A stretch of 64,000 bases of DNA, from positions 1 to 64,000 of the forward strand of contig JADHUC010000004.1 in NCBI GenBank assembly GCA_016784735.1. The letters are read 5' to 3'. This DNA is from Pirellulaceae bacterium. Lineage in GTDB: Bacteria > Planctomycetota > Planctomycetia > Pirellulales > Pirellulaceae. Below the pieces are notes generated by a model that saw nothing but the letters and a program-made list of their open reading frames with translations, was not told the origin of the DNA and made no database searches. A program made the position numbers and the translations under genes. Below are positions 36,787 through 45,233 of this stretch, in pieces (the stretch's first letter is position 1; the number at the start of each line of letters is the position of its first letter).

Positions 36787-37265
36787 TAGACGAACCGCTA
36801 CTCAATATCGTGCTGTTCCAGCCGGAGATACCACAGAATACCGGCAACGTCGGCCGCACCTGCGTAGCCATCGGCGCGAAACTGTGGCTCGTCCGACCTC
36901 TGGCATTTCGCATAGACGATGCGCATCTGCGTCGTGCAGGATTGGACTACTGGCAACACCTCGAGTGGGAAGCTGTGGACGATTGGCGGGCATTGCGCGA
37001 TCGGCTGCCCATACCCGAACCGTGGTACTTCACCAAGACCGCGACCAGGCTCTACACCAACGCCTCGTACACGCCAAGCGACGTTCTGGTTTTCGGCAGC
37101 GAGACTCAGGGGCTGCCCAAGTCGCTGCTAGAAGCCAACACCGAACGATCGTTGCGAATACCCATTCGGCCCCAAGTCCGCAGCCTGAACTTGGCAAGCT
37201 CCGTCGCCGTGGCCGCCTACGAAGCGTTGCGCCAGATCGAAGTCTGCGCGAATCGACCCGAGTGA
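36783..37265 (+). CDS. trmL: tRNA (cytidine(34)-2'-O)-methyltransferase
   Basis: A 160-residue SPOUT-fold enzyme that methylates the 2'-OH of wobble C/cmnm5U34 in tRNA-Leu isoacceptors. Motif 1 NIVLFQPEIPQNTGNVGRTC, motif 2 DVLVFGSETQGLPKSLL and motif 3 RIPIRPQVRSLNLASSVAVAAYEALRQ are complete, the last forming the SAM-binding trefoil knot. The start is TTG at 36783, overlapping the BatE stop (TTGA), which gives the standard N-terminus; longer in-frame starts lie inside batE and are rejected. Confidence 0.9.
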   Translation: MIDEPLLNIVLFQPEIPQNTGNVGRTCVAIGAKLWLVRPLAFRIDDAHLRRAGLDYWQHLEWEAVDDWRALRDRLPIPEPWYFTKTATRLYTNASYTPSDVLVFGSETQGLPKSLLEANTERSLRIPIRPQVRSLNLASSVAVAAYEALRQIEVCANRPE

Positions 37266-37301
37266 CGTGCCACGTAACACCTTGGCCGAAGCAGAACGCT
37301 G

Positions 37302-37832
37302 TCAGAACGACATCGCTTTGGATATGGCGTAGGTCTGCTTGATTGCCTTTCTCAGGTCGTTCACCGTGTGGCGAAGCGAGTCGTGATTCTCTCTCGCCTC
37401 CGCCAGAATCACGCGATAGCGGTCCAACGCCGGCGAGTCGGAATAGAGTTCCCGAGAGAGGCCGGCAGCCGCCTTTACGGTGTTCTGAGCGTTGCCGGAT
37501 GCCTCGCCGTCCGGCGGCAAGTCAAATGCCGCCACAGCCGAGAGAAAGGTGTCGATCGAGTCGCCGTAGTAGTCCGCCGTGGTTTTCAACTTGCGTTCGG
37601 CCACACTGTTGTTGGCATCTCCCAACGTTGCCCGATGCTCGACGTAATCGGTCAAGCTGCCGACAAAGGCGGACGAAGCTCGCAGTACGTACCCTGCCGA
37701 CGCGTAGACATCCAGCGCCCGAGCGCGCGTAGGCTCTGGGTCGGATCTAGCCTTGAGAATCTGTATCAGGGCCTTTTTGAGCGTGCGAGCCAGGCGCGCT
37801 CTCAAATCCCTGAAAAGCGTAATGGAAGTCAT
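37302..37832 (-). CDS. uncharacterised helical protein
   Basis: A 176-residue protein with no signal peptide and no recognised family. It is predicted mostly helical: RDLRARLARTLKKALIQIL, ALDVYASAGYVLRASSAFVGSLTDYVEH, SIDTFLSAVAAFDLP, ILAEARENHDSLRHTVNDLRKAI. Charge is balanced and codon use is like its neighbours. Convergent with trmL (36 bases between stops). A GAGAGCAAG ribosome site precedes the ATG at 37832. Function unknown. Confidence 0.6.
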   Translation of the reverse strand: MTSITLFRDLRARLARTLKKALIQILKARSDPEPTRARALDVYASAGYVLRASSAFVGSLTDYVEHRATLGDANNSVAERKLKTTADYYGDSIDTFLSAVAAFDLPPDGEASGNAQNTVKAAAGLSRELYSDSPALDRYRVILAEARENHDSLRHTVNDLRKAIKQTYAISKAMSF

Positions 37833-37990
37833 CTTGCTCTCATCTCTGTTCGACTCGACTTCCCACTATATTTAACTGGACGTCTTGCTACTGTGACTCC
37901 AGGCAACGCAAAACACCCCCGCGCTGGTGGGCAGGTCCCCTTTAGTCTAGCATACGTCGACCTCCAGTGCCATCGCTCGCGCGGAATCTT

Positions 37991-38046
37991 GTTGGAGTTC
38001 ACGCTTTAGCGTGTCTTCGAAGACACGCTAAAGCGTGAACTCCAAC
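37991..38046. repeat. 56-bp perfect palindrome (REP-like, GTTGGAGTTCACGC family)
   Basis: Both 28-base halves are exact reverse complements with no loop. Each half itself starts GTTGGAGTTCACGCTTTAGC and can fold (CACGCTT/AAGCGTG-like). The same unit occurs at 51787-51809 and, inverted and diverged, 51833-51855. It lies in the 300-base gap between the 5' end of the helical hypothetical (37832) and the 3' end of the LamG gene (38140); I see no gene in that gap. Confidence 0.85.
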
Positions 38047-38139
38047 ATGCGTATGGCGTGCAGAAGTCACCGAGTATACTAATTGATGTTCGCCCAAGGC
38101 GGTGCCCGTGTTCGTGGTCCGCCATTGCAGGCACGTTGC

Positions 38140-40560
38140 CTACTGGTTGTTGGCAGCCAGGGGCGACGCAAGAAAGTCGCGTCCGGGATCCATGTAGACC
38201 CAGCTTCCGCCGGGCCAGCGTCCGTAGCGAGGAATCCAGCCGGGACGGAAATCGCCGGCAGCGACACGCGCAGCTTCAATGTCGTCCAGCACCTGTTCGC
38301 AGTAATTGAGTGCCTGATTGGGGTTGAAGCACCACCCATAATCGCGATGCTGCGTCACCAGATCTCCGGGCTCGCCTCGCGCGAAAGCGGCCAGTTTCTC
38401 GAGAATCGCACCACGGGGACTCTGGTTGAACTGCCTCGCGTAGTCCGCCACACTGGGGGCCGTCTCGGCGAATCGGATACGGGGCAGTTTGCCGAACCGT
38501 CCCGGGAAAACGGGACCGTCGGCACGTTCCTCCAACGCTTGGCGAACCAGATCTTCAATCCATCGGTGCTTGACGCCGTAATGGGCGGCCAGCCGTGGAA
38601 TGATCTCACGGACGGCCTTGTCGTGGGTGACCGGCAACAACTCGCGGTAGTACGCGACCACTGGTTCACCTGCCCGTATTGCCACGCCTTGTTTGATGCC
38701 CTCGGGATCGTCAGGCGTCTTGATGACTGCAAAGTTCTCCTCCGCCGAATAGTCTCGATGAGCGTACCACAGCCATCCGCGTTCTTTTTCGGGAACGGAC
38801 TCCATCCACGTTAGCACCTTGCGCAGCGGTTCAAGATAACGAGGATCGCCCGTCAGGTCGTACATGAAAACGAGACCACGGGCTGCTGACCACACGGCCT
38901 GCATAGACACGGCCGGGGGCTCGAAGTTGCGCATCCAGATGAAGTTGTTGTTCTCGTCGTATTGGTCGGCCCAGCCGTACATCGGTGGTCCGGACTGCGC
39001 GTCGATAAGCCACTGGCCGGCTTGCTCGAGTGGCCTGAGATACTTGTCTTCGCCCGTGGCACACCAAATGACGAATAGATCCCACATCGCCTGCGGCGTC
39101 ACGATGTCGTTCAGCGCCGGATGCCCGTAGGGTCCTTTGTGATCGAGCGGGTATCCCTCCCAGCCCCACGCGCCGCTGGGAAACTGGATCGAGGCGTGCC
39201 AATCGCCCGCTTTGCGGATGGCCTGCTCGTAACGCTCATCGCCCAGCAGGCACGACATCAAGCTGAGGAAACGGATCTGGTTGGATTGCATTGCCTGAGC
39301 GATGTACACGCGGCGATTCTTCGGCAACATCCGGCCTCGGCTGTACGTGTACGCGTAGGCCCAAGCCCCCTCGGGAAATTGGGTCTCGCAGAACATGTTC
39401 GCGGCTTCGATGGCCCCGTCCAGGTACCGCTCGTCGCCCCAAATGCGCCAAGCGCGGATCAACGTTTCGCCCAGCTTGGCACTGGCCGGAAACCACATGT
39501 CCACTCCGCGCCCGATATCGCCCCATCCGGAAGAATCGAGCGCCGGCCACGAATACGACGGCAGCAACCCGCCTTCGAACTGCAATTGGAGCAGGAAATC
39601 GAGCATGGACCTCACCGCGTCTTCGGTTTCCAGCAACCGAGTTTCGTCGATTTCGCCGACAGTACGTTTCGGAGGTAGTGGTTCCCTGAGGCGGTGCGTC
39701 ACCGTCGCGCTCTGGATGCGGAAATCGTCGAACGCGCATTCCGAGGTACGGATCTTGTCGCCGGGCAGCCCGCTCAGACCGCCCAGCAGAATGAAGTTGC
39801 CGGGGTTGGGCTCCGGTGCGTCTTCGGCCCGATCGAGTTCCGCCGTCGTGCCGACTCCATCCACAAGCAACCAAAGTCGCCCCGGTGGTCGCAAGTCCCA
39901 CGAACACAAAAAATGGTGCCATGTTTTGGCATCAAGGTCCTCGACGCCTATCGACAGACTCTTCCCGGTATCCGGCCTTGCCAAGCGGCTGCCCAGGTTG
40001 TATCGCTGAACGCCGCCTTCGAACAACTTGAACACCAGATGATTAGTCGGCGTCTTGTAGAGCGACAGGATGTTGGGCTGCATGCCGTAGCGGACATCGT
40101 ACTCGGCCCGCTCCGGATACAGCACCATCAGCCAGTGCCCGATGCCGTCTGCCCAGACCGACTTTTCGGAATCGGAACGTACCCAGAACTCGACCGTGCC
40201 CGACAGGCGAGGGCAATTGTCGAGACCGGAATACAGCAGGAACCCGTTTTCCCCATGCACCGCTACTCCGCCACCGAACTTGCCGTCCACTGTCGGGTCG
40301 CTGTTGTGCCCCATTTCGTCGCCATGAACGCGAGCGAAATTGGCGTTGCTGTCGTCCCGAGCGTCGAAGCGGGCCAACAAGGTCGTATTGCGGTCCCGGC
40401 TCAAGGGTTGGTCGGGCACGATGGCGAGCCGGCAGTTTTGGCCTGACAACTCCGCAGCAGTACTGACTGTCGCAGTCAAGCAGCAAGCCGCCGTACACGA
40501 CGCAATCCAAAGGAAGACTCGCTGCCAAATCCCGTAGTCTGATGCAATTTGCGGTTTCAC
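38140..40560 (-). CDS. secreted LamG-like plus alpha/alpha-barrel sugar-active protein
   Basis: About 806 residues. The GTG start at 40560 has AGGGGA upstream and avoids overlap with the neighbouring gene; the reading frame runs 60 codons further. A signal peptide (VFLWIASCTAACCLTATVSTAA) is followed by a LamG/concanavalin-like domain (LLARFDARDDSNANFAR, FGGGVAVHGENGF, LSGTVEFWVRS, HHFLCSWD, FDDFRIQSA) to about residue 270. The rest is an (alpha/alpha)6-type toroid with repeated W-G-D-E-R-Y-L-motifs (WGDERYLDGAIEAANMF, LGDERYEQAIRKAGDWH, TGEDKYLRPLEQAGQWL, TGDPRYLEPLRKVLTWM), as in pectate lyase family 10 and related glycan enzymes. The substrate is unknown. Same strand as the CehA-like gene upstream. 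Confidence 0.78.
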   Translation of the reverse strand: MKPQIASDYGIWQRVFLWIASCTAACCLTATVSTAAELSGQNCRLAIVPDQPLSRDRNTTLLARFDARDDSNANFARVHGDEMGHNSDPTVDGKFGGGVAVHGENGFLLYSGLDNCPRLSGTVEFWVRSDSEKSVWADGIGHWLMVLYPERAEYDVRYGMQPNILSLYKTPTNHLVFKLFEGGVQRYNLGSRLARPDTGKSLSIGVEDLDAKTWHHFLCSWDLRPPGRLWLLVDGVGTTAELDRAEDAPEPNPGNFILLGGLSGLPGDKIRTSECAFDDFRIQSATVTHRLREPLPPKRTVGEIDETRLLETEDAVRSMLDFLLQLQFEGGLLPSYSWPALDSSGWGDIGRGVDMWFPASAKLGETLIRAWRIWGDERYLDGAIEAANMFCETQFPEGAWAYAYTYSRGRMLPKNRRVYIAQAMQSNQIRFLSLMSCLLGDERYEQAIRKAGDWHASIQFPSGAWGWEGYPLDHKGPYGHPALNDIVTPQAMWDLFVIWCATGEDKYLRPLEQAGQWLIDAQSGPPMYGWADQYDENNNFIWMRNFEPPAVSMQAVWSAARGLVFMYDLTGDPRYLEPLRKVLTWMESVPEKERGWLWYAHRDYSAEENFAVIKTPDDPEGIKQGVAIRAGEPVVAYYRELLPVTHDKAVREIIPRLAAHYGVKHRWIEDLVRQALEERADGPVFPGRFGKLPRIRFAETAPSVADYARQFNQSPRGAILEKLAAFARGEPGDLVTQHRDYGWCFNPNQALNYCEQVLDDIEAARVAAGDFRPGWIPRYGRWPGGSWVYMDPGRDFLASPLAANNQ

Positions 40561-40660
40561 GTTCGTCCCCTGCCGTTTACATGTTGATTCAATGTCATTT
40601 GTGGTGTCCACCGTTTCGCCACCATTCGAGCCCAATCGAATGCGCAGGCCACATCGCCTC

Positions 40661-42280
40661 CTACTGCGGTTCGAGCCGGTCCCGCAGACTCTCTCGCGCC
40701 TTCTCGATCGCTGCGGTCGTTGGGCCAATGTATTGGTCATCTGCTTGCTCGCGCGTGAAACGCTCGAAGTGGTCCAGCATCAATAGCCCTTCGCGAATGG
40801 ATCCCGGAACTGCTACGTCTTGCCCGTCGACAGACAGATAGATCGGGCTCGTGTGGGCAAAACGCAATCGAGAGGGTCGCTGGCGGAAGCGATGCTCGTC
40901 TGCCCCCGATCGGTACACGGACAGCTCTTGGCCGGTGAGCAGATCATCTCGCGCCGTACATCGAGCTGCCAGCCAGGAGCCCTTCCGAACGTCGATTTCG
41001 GCGGTGCCAGAGAACTGATGTTTCTCCGCGACCTCGAACGTGTGTACCACTTGGCCGTTCACTACGACCTCGGCCGAGGTCAGCGGTTGGTCGGACAGAA
41101 TTGTCAATTCCACCGACACGCGATCGCCGTCCGCCGAGAAGTCGATCGTATCGCCGGGCTTCTGACCGGCGCCCGTTTTCAGGAAAATCATTGGTCCGTT
41201 GGTCACGAAGTTCTTGCCGGCTGCCCAGGCCTTGTTGAACTCCTGCAGCGAGGCGTCGGCCGCCACGCGGATATAAGCTCGGTTGTAGCCCACGGGGTTT
41301 GGCTTGACACCGATGGCGGTTCCCGCTCCGGTCGCGAGCTTCAATCCGCAGTTCAAGAGCCGGTAGTACGTGTCGGTGTTCATCCGCATCATACCTTGGT
41401 CGGTGTCATCGTAGACCGGAAAGTCGGGCACCTGGAGCAGATTCGAGTAGTGACTGCGTGGCTGGAAACGGTGCATGTGAAAATTATTGTTGCAGATATT
41501 AACCACGTGCACGTAGCCCAGCAGGGCATCCAACAAGACCTCTCGCGACCAGCCGGCTTGGTAGCTGACCAACCCGCCCACTTCGCAAGCATGGCGAACG
41601 TAGTCGAGGTTGGGCCGCGCGCGATCGGTCTCGATCGGCATTGGCGCGGGCAAGTTCTGGATGTAGGCGGCCCCCCAGCCGTACTCCAGTTCCGCGTCAA
41701 AGACGCTCGATGGCACACTTTGTCCGGCGAACTCCAAAGTGCTTACCCGCTGGCTTCCAGCCGGAATCGGCCGCCGTGCGTCGGGGCCGTTCCACCAAGT
41801 AAGCGAAGTGCCGAAGTCGAGGCCTTCGGCCACGAGCATCGGCCCCAATTCTGCCGGAGCGACGTGAACATGATTCTCGCCACACATATATCCCCGCGAG
41901 CGCATATCGATCCATCGTCGTAGCGTCACGATCTTCGTAGTCTCGGGTGCGGTAGCTTTGATTTCTTGCTTGAAGCGGACGTATTCCAGTCCCCGCTCCA
42001 CCCGCAGAAGGACGTCACCCTCCGGTACTTCGACAATCGCACTGTCCACGCATGCGAACCACTTATCCGGTGGAATCGGTACCGTGACAGCCCCTTCCGG
42101 CATGATACAGTCGCCGCCAGCAGGGCGAACCAGTACTCGGCAGGGAAGTGGGCGGCTCTGTTCGTCGACCACCTTGATTCGTAGCTCGGCAGCGGGCGCA
42201 ACCGACGCCAAGGCGAGCAGAACGGAAGGAGCAGTGACGGACCACCACGCTGAGAGCGGACGAACCGAATCTACTTGCAT
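40661..42280 (-). CDS. secreted CehA/McbA family metallohydrolase-like protein
   Basis: A 539-residue exported protein with a signal peptide (SAWWSVTAPSVLLALASVAPAA). A beta domain (LRIKVVDEQSRPLPCRVLVRPAGG) comes first. The PHP-type metallohydrolase region begins with RSRGYMCGENHVHVAPAELGPMLVAEGLDFG, where the H-x-H pair would bind metal, and continues through VSYQAGWS and NLLQVPDFPVYDD to FVTNGPMIFLKTG. CehA (carbaryl hydrolase) and McbA define the family name, but most members have unknown substrates. GAGAGGA precedes the start. Probably cotranscribed with the LamG gene (100-base gap). Confidence 0.8.
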   Translation of the reverse strand: MQVDSVRPLSAWWSVTAPSVLLALASVAPAAELRIKVVDEQSRPLPCRVLVRPAGGDCIMPEGAVTVPIPPDKWFACVDSAIVEVPEGDVLLRVERGLEYVRFKQEIKATAPETTKIVTLRRWIDMRSRGYMCGENHVHVAPAELGPMLVAEGLDFGTSLTWWNGPDARRPIPAGSQRVSTLEFAGQSVPSSVFDAELEYGWGAAYIQNLPAPMPIETDRARPNLDYVRHACEVGGLVSYQAGWSREVLLDALLGYVHVVNICNNNFHMHRFQPRSHYSNLLQVPDFPVYDDTDQGMMRMNTDTYYRLLNCGLKLATGAGTAIGVKPNPVGYNRAYIRVAADASLQEFNKAWAAGKNFVTNGPMIFLKTGAGQKPGDTIDFSADGDRVSVELTILSDQPLTSAEVVVNGQVVHTFEVAEKHQFSGTAEIDVRKGSWLAARCTARDDLLTGQELSVYRSGADEHRFRQRPSRLRFAHTSPIYLSVDGQDVAVPGSIREGLLMLDHFERFTREQADDQYIGPTTAAIEKARESLRDRLEPQ

Positions 42281-42947
42281 CGTGAAATCCTCTCGGCTTG
42301 GACTGGAGAGACTACAGCGGTCTTCGACCGGGAGAGGTAACCGCGCGTACCCTACCCGATCACGATTGCGAAAACAACCGTCAAGGAAACGCGACGTAGA
42401 TTTCCGGCCGTGCGAGTGTCCCTACTTGCCTCCCGTGATCAAGTGCGGAAGATCCTACTGCACATTCAAGCGACCCCGATGGACAGCCATTTAGTCCCGC
42501 CGGAATTACAGGTGAAGTTGGCCGCGGCGCAAGGGCGGATTTCGAACTGTCGCCCAGCAAATCTAGTAGCAAAGACCCGGTCATCGAGTCGACGAACGCC
42601 GCGACCAACCCGCAGCACGGGGCCGACGAATGCGATAAGGCCCAGCCGTTGACGTTGGGGTCCCTGTAGGATGGCTTTTCGCGAGCCGTACGGCGGTGCC
42701 CATTCGTCGTCTCCTTAAATTCGTTGGACACGTCCTCTTCTTCCGCCGCCGTTCACTGCCAATCGGAATGATCCGTACTATCGGCCTAATCTTTCTGTTT
42801 CCCAGGCATTCCGAAAAATCCACCGTTGACATGGCTGATCCATCAAATCACGGTGAAAGTTGACGTGGCAAAAGAGCCACTTTTTCGTGTCTATGACTAT
42901 CGTGTCGTCGCACCATGTTTCCGTTTCACCTCAGTAAGGAGGGGCTA
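42281..42947. other. intergenic region, no supported gene
   Basis: About 670 bases between the 5' ends of the CehA-like gene (minus) and the first leader-motif protein (plus). On the minus strand near 42690-42720 an AAGGAG is followed by an ATG, but the reading frame is short, shifts between frames to make sense, and matches nothing I recognise; it may be a decayed small gene. Promoters for both flanking genes should lie here. The AAGGAGG before 42948 is a strong ribosome site. Confidence 0.4.
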
Positions 42948-43409
42948 ATGTTCCGTTCACTCAGTCTATTGAGCCTCGTGGCGGTCCTCAGTTTCGCATC
43001 GATTACGGCAGCCGAAGACAAAGCGGCCACCGAACAGTTGCCCGCGGCGCTTCAAGCCATCGGCGCGGCAACGGGCGACGTCGTTACTGAGAGAGAAGCA
43101 CACGACGTGCGCGGTCATTACATGTACCAAACGAAGGCGTTCAGCGTTTGGGGCGACGCCTACGGCACTATCAATCTGATGGAAGGTGTTCTCGCGAACT
43201 TCAAGTTCGTCCAGATCGTTCCACCGCAACAACCGAATGACGATCCGTCGATGCTGGTCGTCGAAGGTGCTTTCGGCGGCCTGGAAGGGACGATTGGCGT
43301 GAACTACTCCGGCGGGCTGAGCTTTGACTTCCAAGGCAAGGCATTGCAGGAGTCGCTGAACTTCAGCGGCATGTTCACGCAGGACTTCTTCCAGTCGTAC
43401 GGTCGATAG
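42948..43409 (+). CDS. small Sec-exported protein with double-glycine-like leader block (paralogue A)
   Basis: A 153-residue protein with a signal peptide (FRSLSLLSLVAVLSFASITAA). Residues 31-56 form the block shared by four neighbours: L31-P32, A34-L35, then V46-T47, E50-A51, V54-R55-G56. The end of the block fits the C39 leader rule L-S-x-x-E-L-x-x-I-x-G-[GAS], with the last Gly replaced by His. The rest is beta-rich and close to paralogue D (VVEGAFGGLEG, GGLSFDFQGKALQES). AAGGAGG precedes the ATG. A hairpin terminator follows. I infer a processed exported subunit; function unknown. Confidence 0.75.
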   Translation: MFRSLSLLSLVAVLSFASITAAEDKAATEQLPAALQAIGAATGDVVTEREAHDVRGHYMYQTKAFSVWGDAYGTINLMEGVLANFKFVQIVPPQQPNDDPSMLVVEGAFGGLEGTIGVNYSGGLSFDFQGKALQESLNFSGMFTQDFFQSYGR

Positions 43410-43437
43410 TCCGGTTGTGCGGATAAACTGAAATCGT

Positions 43438-43467
43438 AAGGCCCAACGTTCCGCGACGTTGGGCCTT
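43438..43467 (+). terminator. Rho-independent terminator after paralogue A
   Basis: AAGGCCCAACGT (43438-43449) and ACGTTGGGCCTT (43456-43467) form a 12-bp perfect stem with a 6-base loop, followed by CTTTGTTG. It lies about 30 bases after the stop at 43409. It separates expression of paralogue A from B-D, or attenuates read-through. No gene is seen in the rest of the 320-base gap to 43728. Confidence 0.8.
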
Positions 43468-43727
43468 CTTTGTTGACCGTTTGCCGCTGGATGTTGCGAA
43501 AAGCCGACGTGGCGTCCCCAAGGCAGGGCGTCCGGCCATCGGTGTTTGCCGACGGAGGTTGCGCTGTTACGTGCGTGGCAAACCACTAACTCCTTGGCTG
43601 ATTGGAGTTAAGCCGCCGCAAGAATCGGCTCGGCCGTCGACCGTGGAACTCTTGGCACGGGGTGTGCGGTGGCCTTGACTCGGAAACGTGTCGACCGGAA
43701 ACGCACCGACCGCTCGAAGAGGCCAAC

Positions 43728-44207
43728 ATGCGCAGATCAAAGCAGTGGGCAACGATTCTTGGCTTCGGCGTTCTTGTCGCCCTGGGCCACACTACGGTAC
43801 AAGCCGAAGAACCTGCGGCCACAAACGAATTGCCCCTCGCGCTCAGAACGCTGAACGTCTCAGACTCGAACCAGCTCACCTGCCGGCAGGCCCACAACGT
43901 GCGCGGCACCGGTTCGTTGTTCGCGACCGATGGAGTGATCGTTCAATTCCGCGGTAACAGCCAACTACCCGAAGGTCAATTTGAATGGGCCGGCATTGCC
44001 GGTGGGGACAGCCTCACGATGGCGTTTGATTCCAACGGTCTTAGTTTTCGCGCGGAAGGGATGGCAGTGATCAGCAATGATGCGCCCTACCAGGGTGTAA
44101 TCGCAACCGAGACGGGAGTCTTCAACGGCGAACTGTTATTCCAAGGCGGCACTTCGACGTTGTCGATCATCGCCGTGCCAGGGATGTTCGCCGTCGATTT
44201 CCGGTAG
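43728..44207 (+). CDS. small Sec-exported protein with leader block (paralogue B)
   Basis: A 159-residue protein; signal peptide ATILGFGVLVALGHTTVQA. The shared block is at residues 35-60: L35-P36, A38-L39, L50-T51, Q54-A55, V58-R59-G60, followed by Thr. The C-terminal body is beta-rich (VIVQFRGNSQLPEGQFEWAG, LTMAFDSNGLSFRAEG, ETGVFNGELLFQGG) but differs from A and D, so the leader block is better conserved than the cargo. The start at 43728 is chosen because the signal peptide begins there. 27 bases from the next gene. Confidence 0.72.
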   Translation: MRRSKQWATILGFGVLVALGHTTVQAEEPAATNELPLALRTLNVSDSNQLTCRQAHNVRGTGSLFATDGVIVQFRGNSQLPEGQFEWAGIAGGDSLTMAFDSNGLSFRAEGMAVISNDAPYQGVIATETGVFNGELLFQGGTSTLSIIAVPGMFAVDFR

Positions 44208-44234
44208 ACCAAGTATTCGAGGACGAGTAGCCCG

Positions 44235-44564
44235 ATGAGAAAAACAGCCGCCGCAGTAGCATGTGCACTGACTCTTATCTGTATCGCAGCAAGCGATTCG
44301 CGGGCTGACCAGCCTGCGGCGGTCCAGGCCGCCGACTACAGTCAACTGCCGCCGGCTTTGGCGGCGCTGCGGCCTAATCCCGAGGACATCCTCAGCCACG
44401 ACGAGGCGTCGCAGGTGCGAGGTCAGTGGCTGTTGAACGTAAACCTGCCGTTGGTGGCCGCGGTGATCCAGGGGCACGGCAATTTCGAATTGAATATGTT
44501 GACGTTAAGCGGCGGCGTCTTTGCAGGGAATCCCGTGGTCGTGAGAATCAGGATCGGGCGCTAA
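44235..44564 (+). CDS. small Sec-exported protein with leader block (paralogue C, short)
   Basis: A 109-residue protein; signal peptide AAAVACALTLICIAASDSRA. The block is at residues 38-63: L38-P39, A41-L42, L53-S54, E57-A58, V61-R62-G63, followed by Gln. Here the final eleven residues, L-S-H-D-E-A-S-Q-V-R-G, come closest to a canonical double-glycine leader. The cargo is only about 46 residues and beta-rich (NLPLVAAVIQGHGNFELNML). It may be a truncated or minor subunit. Confidence 0.7.
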   Translation: MRKTAAAVACALTLICIAASDSRADQPAAVQAADYSQLPPALAALRPNPEDILSHDEASQVRGQWLLNVNLPLVAAVIQGHGNFELNMLTLSGGVFAGNPVVVRIRIGR

Positions 44565-44598
44565 GGCGAGCGGCGCTTGAAATCTTACGTCTTGGAAA

Positions 44599-44660
44599 GT
44601 AGCAGGCACACTCCGTGTGCCGTAGCCGGAAGCGGACGGCACACGGAGTGTGCCTGCTAC
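44599..44660. repeat. REP-like paired hairpins (GTAGCAGGCACACTCC family)
   Basis: 25-base arms, 44599-44623 and 44636-44660, are perfect inverted copies with a 12-base spacer. Each arm folds as GGCACAC-TCC-GTGTGCC after the GTAG foot. It lies between paralogues C and D in the same-strand cluster. Confidence 0.8.
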
Positions 44661-44735
44661 CTTGGTATATCTTCATCTGCCGCTCGCCTAAGGCGCGCTA
44701 GGAACGGTAATCCTCAACTTACGGAGGCCAGTCAC

Positions 44736-45224
44736 ATGAGTCGTATTGTATTGCTGTTTGGCCTGCTTTGTCTGCCGCCATTGTTCGGCTCGGCATCCAC
44801 TGCACGGAGTCAGGAAAAGGCGTCCACAGACGAACTACCGACGGCGCTGGCAACGCTGAGCATCGGCTCGGGCGAAATCGTCTCGGTCGAAGAAGCTCGC
44901 ACCATCCGCGGCGCAGGTGGTATAATTCCGTCCGGCCAGCCACTTGCCCCGCGCCCCGTGCAAATCAAGCAGGTCTGCATCGACGGAGTTGCCGCCGGCA
45001 CGGTCACCATCATGGAGGGCATGTTTGCCCAATTCCACTACAGTGACGGGTGCGGAATTGTGGTGGAAGGGACTTTCGGCGGTCTAGAAGGATGGGTCGG
45101 TAGCGTCGACGGCGGCCTTGGTTTTGCCCTGCAAGGCAAGGCGTACCAAGAGACCTTCGAGTTCGCAGGCCATATGACGCAGAGCTTCGTTCAAAGTCAC
45201 TTCCCGGGCTCGCACGGATACTAA
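44736..45224 (+). CDS. small Sec-exported protein with leader block (paralogue D)
   Basis: A 162-residue protein; signal peptide IVLLFGLLCLPPLFGSASTARS. The block is at residues 34-59: L34-P35, A37-L38, V49-S50, E53-A54, I57-R58-G59, followed by Ala, which C39 peptidases accept at the last position. The cargo is closely related to paralogue A (VVEGTFGGLEGWVG, GGLGFALQGKAYQETFEFAG, MTQSFVQS). GGAGG lies upstream of the ATG; in-frame codons further upstream run through the REP-like element and are rejected. It ends nine bases before the convergent BBP7 gene's stop. Confidence 0.73.
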   Translation: MSRIVLLFGLLCLPPLFGSASTARSQEKASTDELPTALATLSIGSGEIVSVEEARTIRGAGGIIPSGQPLAPRPVQIKQVCIDGVAAGTVTIMEGMFAQFHYSDGCGIVVEGTFGGLEGWVGSVDGGLGFALQGKAYQETFEFAGHMTQSFVQSHFPGSHGY

Positions 45225-45233
45225 GGTAGATCG

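Noticed and set aside
37991-38046. The 56-bp palindrome as a simple Rho-independent terminator
   Set aside because: There is no T-run on either side, and the same unit recurs elsewhere in a REP-like arrangement.
42381-42832. Small minus-strand frames before the CehA-like gene (AAGGAG and ATG near 42700)
   Set aside because: Meaningful pieces appear in different frames and no homologue comes to mind; at most a decayed gene, not supported as a CDS.
44577-44735. Upstream N-terminal extension of paralogue D
   Set aside because: The extension is translated from the REP-like repeat and lacks a ribosome site; the ATG at 44736 has GGAGG and starts the signal peptide.
42948-45224. Reading the leader-block proteins as bacteriocins or lanthipeptides
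   Set aside because: They have Sec signal peptides, cargo of up to about 100 residues, and no maturase or peptidase-ABC transporter nearby; a Fap-like export model fits better.
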